Assembly (NCBI GenBank): GCA_002412595.1
Contig: DHVJ01000063.1
Coordinates: forward strand, 1 to 15,718
Direction of reading: 5' to 3'
Length of the DNA stretch: 15,718 nt
From: Anaerolineaceae bacterium UBA5211
GTDB taxonomy: Bacteria > Chloroflexota > Anaerolineae > Anaerolineales > Anaerolineaceae
Shown: in pieces, positions 13,484-15,718 of the stretch
Layout of the letters: each line of letters opens with the position of its first letter
Position numbering within the stretch: the stretch's first letter is position 1
Notes under the pieces: generated by a model
Told to the model about the DNA's origin: nothing
The model's input: the letters and a program-made list of their open reading frames with translations, nothing else
Databases searched by the model: none
Program-made: the position numbers and the translations under genes

Positions 13484-14806
13484 TTAGGCTCCGTAAGGCG
13501 GGACAGGTAATCCGAATAAATTGCCAACCAGGCGCAGCAGAGCGGTAATGGCCACCCAGACTGTTGCCCAGTCAAAGTTGCCCATCCAGCCGCCAACCAT
13601 GCCGGACATCGGGACAATAATAGCCGAACCAATAACCTGAACAAGACCGGTGATGAAGCAGAAGAAAACAACCGCTTTGATGCCACCGTGTCTGTTGGCA
13701 TACACGCCTACCGGGCCGCCGTCAAAGAACAGCGGGACGAAACCGGCGATAATGAGAACCGGTGATTTGAAGATAATCAACCCGGCGATTGCAATCAATT
13801 CTCCAACCGTGGTGATCAGGAAACCGATGATCCAGGCATTGGGGGAGAAGGGGAAAATTGCGGGGCAATCCACTGCTACTACGGAATCCTTCAGCAGTTT
13901 TTGGGAAATACCATTAAAGGAATTGGCCAATTCAGCAACAAACAAGCGCACGCCGGTCAAAATGATGGTGACGTAAACAGCGAATGAAATACCGGTCAAG
14001 AAAGTATAGACTAACCAGTTATCGGCGCCAGCCATTTCCTGAACCTTCGGAATGCCCAAAGCCAGCATGATGATCAGAACGAAGAAGAACATGATCACAG
14101 CCATAGCCACAATGTTATCCTGGAGAATAGAAAGCCAACCAGGTAATTCCAAATTTTCGGCATCATCTTCTTTGGGGTCACCAAAAAGATGCCCATACTT
14201 GGATGCCAGCCAGTCCATCAACATTTGCTGATGACCGATGGTGAAGCCGGCGTTGTTGGTAACTGTATTGGTGGGTTTGATCAAAGCATTGGTGCCGATG
14301 GCCCAATAAAGTCCAACCAAACCACCCGCAATTAAAATGGTGGGCAGTAAGGACAAGCCTAAGGTGTAAGCCACAATCGCTGTGGCGACACAGGATTGCT
14401 GGAACATGATATGACCGGTCAGGAAAATACCGCGCATTTTGGTGACCATCACCAAAATGATATTGACTGCCAGAGCAATCAGGATGGTATAGCCAACCCA
14501 GGAAGCATTATCTCCCAGAGAAGTCAATGCGGCGGGGAAACCGACGTAAGGGTCAATGATTGTTCCGGTAATACCAAATCTCTCACTGAGCGCGACCAGA
14601 ATCGGGCGGAAGGTGTTGACCAATTGGCCTGCACCAACACTCAGGATCATGATACCCACTGCTGTTTTAATTGCACCAGCAATGATAGTGGTCAGCGGCC
14701 TCTTCAATAAGGCGTAACCGAGGGCCACAATAAGCGCTAAAAGAAGCTGCGGTTTTGTGATTACCTGATTAAAAATAACATTCCAAATATCATAAAGAAC
14801 TTGCAT
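13484..14806 (-). CDS. PTS ascorbate-type permease EIIC (UlaA/SgaT family)
   Basis: This is the membrane channel subunit, which moves the sugar inward for phosphorylation by EIIB. The 440-residue product has about ten to eleven hydrophobic segments. Its start (LYDIWNVIFNQVITKPQLLL, then LGYALLKRPLTTIIAGAIKT) aligns closely by eye with E. coli UlaA, as do GAGQLVNTFRPILVALSERFGITGTIIDPY and DNASWVGYTILIALAVNIILV. This family (L-ascorbate/AI-1 PTS, distinct from glucose and fructose types) handles acidic or lactone-type substrates. AGGAG at 14815-14819 supports the ATG. The protein is slightly shorter than UlaA. Substrate cannot be read from the sequence; L-ascorbate is the best known, but the divergent phosphotriesterase-like enzyme suggests another lactone or acidic pentose/hexose. 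Confidence 0.94.
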   Translation of the reverse strand: MQVLYDIWNVIFNQVITKPQLLLALIVALGYALLKRPLTTIIAGAIKTAVGIMILSVGAGQLVNTFRPILVALSERFGITGTIIDPYVGFPAALTSLGDNASWVGYTILIALAVNIILVMVTKMRGIFLTGHIMFQQSCVATAIVAYTLGLSLLPTILIAGGLVGLYWAIGTNALIKPTNTVTNNAGFTIGHQQMLMDWLASKYGHLFGDPKEDDAENLELPGWLSILQDNIVAMAVIMFFFVLIIMLALGIPKVQEMAGADNWLVYTFLTGISFAVYVTIILTGVRLFVAELANSFNGISQKLLKDSVVAVDCPAIFPFSPNAWIIGFLITTVGELIAIAGLIIFKSPVLIIAGFVPLFFDGGPVGVYANRHGGIKAVVFFCFITGLVQVIGSAIIVPMSGMVGGWMGNFDWATVWVAITALLRLVGNLFGLPVPPYGA

Positions 14807-14912
14807 TATTTTCTCTCCTTTTTTGTGTTAAGAACCTTTCTTATTTCTTCAAAACAATTTAATATTTATCTCCACTCGCACCTCCTGATTTGATTTTTTT
14901 ACACAATAAATA

Positions 14913-15227
14913 CTAAATGTCAGAAAATTTCTCTTTAATCAATTCCTGCATTTTCCGCCCCAACTCTTCCTTATCGAGAATATTCTTGCAGGTTATTACG
15001 GGTTTGTCAGCAGGGATAGCGCTCTCAATTCCTTTATAGAAAGCGGTACTGGTGATAATAACGTCGGCAAAAGGCATCATACCGCCTGCTTGAGCGACAC
15101 TGGTAGAATCAACAATTCCATAGACACCTAAATCTGCCAATACACTCTCCAAAATCATTTTCACAATCAGGCTGCTGCCCAAACCATTGCCACACACCGC
15201 CAGGATCTTCAAGCATTTTTTTCGCAT
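14913..15227 (-). CDS. PTS EIIB component, ascorbate type (UlaB-like)
   Basis: EIIB receives phosphate on a cysteine from EIIA and transfers it to the incoming sugar. The 104-residue product is a complete PTS_IIB domain: KILAVCGNGLGSS holds the phospho-Cys12 and its P-loop, followed by FADVIITSTAFY and VITCKNILDKEEL strands. Cys5 is extra. The ATG at 15227 has GGAG 6 bases upstream (15234-15237); a TTG four codons earlier overlaps that site. It is the first gene of the operon, preceded by a well-formed promoter and followed after 106 bases by EIIC. Confidence 0.93.
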   Translation of the reverse strand: MRKKCLKILAVCGNGLGSSLIVKMILESVLADLGVYGIVDSTSVAQAGGMMPFADVIITSTAFYKGIESAIPADKPVITCKNILDKEELGRKMQELIKEKFSDI

Positions 15228-15338
15228 ATCAGTCTCCAATATTATTTATTTTTTATCTGGTTTTTGGCCAGCGTATATCTTAATCACTTTTTTGTATTTA
15301 TGTTTGCAACTTATTTCATTTGGCTCACATAATTGCAT

Positions 15339-15367
15339 ATTTTATATATTTTTCTTATTTTTGTCAA
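15339..15367 (-). promoter_or_regulatory. Promoter of the PTS-sorC operon (minus strand)
   Basis: Read on the minus strand, TTGACA (15367-15362) and TAAAAT (15344-15339) are spaced by 17 bases. Transcription should start near 15332, about 105 bases before the EIIB start. The -35 lies in the left arm of the inverted repeat at 15360-15386. Confidence 0.72.
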
Positions 15368-15386
15368 TTGCTTTAATATTGACAAA
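15360..15386. promoter_or_regulatory. Inverted-repeat operator candidate for the SorC regulator
   Basis: TTTGTCAAT (15360-15368) and ATTGACAAA (15378-15386) are perfect 9-base inverted repeats with a 9-base spacer. Both -35 boxes of the divergent promoters sit inside the arms. AATTGC also recurs at 15331, 15366 and 15385 (spacings 35 and 19). A dimer or tetramer bound here could control both directions at once. That SorC is the protein is inferred from gene order. Confidence 0.55.
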
Positions 15387-15408
15387 TTGCACTATATTTG
15401 GTTAAAAT
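15379..15408 (+). promoter_or_regulatory. Promoter of the phosphotriesterase-like gene (plus strand)
   Basis: A consensus TTGACA (15379-15384) and TAAAAT (15403-15408) are spaced by 18 bases, giving a start near 15415 and a leader of about 65 bases. The -35 is the right arm of the inverted repeat. Confidence 0.72.
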
Positions 15409-15480
15409 ACCGAAAGTAATTAGGCTATTGATTTCACTTACAAATAAATTTATTTACAGATCTGTAACAAAGGAGAAAAA

Positions 15481-15718
15481 ATGGGAAAAGTTAGAACTAT
15501 TTTGGGCGATGTCGATTCCAGTGAATTGGGAATCGTTGACGCCCATGAACATCTGATCCGCACCGGCGGTTTGGAAATCCTCAAAAATGGTGAGGATTGG
15601 CGCTTAGACAATGTTGAAAAAGCCATCAACGAAGTTAAAATGTTCGCCCAAGCAGGCGGCAAGACCATTGTCGATATGAACCCCGCCAGTGCCGGCCGCG
15701 ATATCCGTAAATTATTGG
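15481..15718 (+). CDS. Phosphotriesterase-family metal-dependent hydrolase/lactonase, N-terminal part
   Basis: Only the first 79 residues are in the window. VRTILGDVDSSELGIVDAHEHLI is the conserved beginning of the PTE family (amidohydrolase superfamily), where His22 and His24 are the first two ligands of the binuclear metal site. GGKTIVDMNPASAGRD fits the second strand, which leads to the next conserved segment. AGGAG at 15471-15475 sets the ATG 5 bases later. Most bacterial members far from organophosphate degraders are lactonases, and some act on phosphorylated sugar lactones. Placed divergent from an ascorbate-type PTS and sharing its control region, it probably hydrolyses the phosphorylated product of that transporter. 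The substrate is an inference. Confidence 0.88.
   Translation, partial: MGKVRTILGDVDSSELGIVDAHEHLIRTGGLEILKNGEDWRLDNVEKAINEVKMFAQAGGKTIVDMNPASAGRDIRKLL

Noticed and set aside
13484..14806. Galactitol-type (GatC) PTS permease as identity for the EIIC gene
   Set aside because: The N-terminal third resembles UlaA closely by eye, and the EIIA/EIIB partners also fit the ascorbate type.
1..15718. Prophage, transposon or defence island
   Set aside because: No integrase, transposase, phage structural gene, toxin-antitoxin pair, restriction gene or CRISPR array was seen; GH25 alone is not sufficient evidence of phage.

Overview
The window looks like chromosomal DNA of an Anaerolineae-type member of Chloroflexota. 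This is inferred from gene style: threonine/proline-rich lipoprotein linkers, an NBR1-type Ig-like domain on a lipoprotein, many secreted proteins, and mixed low- and medium-GC genes. No rRNA or other taxonomic marker is present to confirm it.

Layout. Positions 1-560 hold the tail of a probable terminator, a repeat-rich stretch, a promoter and a tRNA-Gly(TCC) gene. About 120 bases after the tRNA lies a degenerate copy of its 3' end. Positions 561-3256 (minus strand) carry three genes that act at or near the cell surface: an AT-rich lipoprotein with a likely OB-fold, a GH25 muramidase without a signal peptide, and a lipoprotein with an NBR1-type Ig-like domain. A GT-C type membrane glycosyltransferase is read divergently (3362-4612).

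Positions 4621-7729 (plus strand) are the most striking part. A good sigma70-type promoter drives a leader that folds as a class I cyclic-di-GMP riboswitch (GEMM-I), followed by a secreted protein of unknown function, an intrinsic terminator, and a large secreted S41/tricorn-type protease with a PDZ domain. This suggests second-messenger control of an extracellular protein.

Positions 7751-11886 hold ordinary genes: an MFS transporter (minus), a DegV-family fatty-acid-binding protein (plus), the phosphoglycerate mutase gpmA (minus) and a peroxiredoxin-glutaredoxin fusion (plus), with bidirectional hairpin terminators between the first two convergent pairs.

Positions 11905-15718 form a carbohydrate locus. 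A minus-strand operon encodes an ascorbate-type (Ula-like) PTS in the order EIIB-EIIC-EIIA, followed by a SorC-family regulator. A phosphotriesterase/lactonase-family enzyme, cut by the window end, is read divergently. The two transcription units face away from a compact back-to-back promoter pair whose TTGACA -35 boxes lie inside an inverted repeat, a plausible operator for the SorC protein. The likely working model is that the PTS imports and phosphorylates an acidic sugar or sugar lactone and the metal-dependent enzyme opens or hydrolyses it, taking the place of the unrelated UlaG lactonase of the enterobacterial ascorbate pathway.
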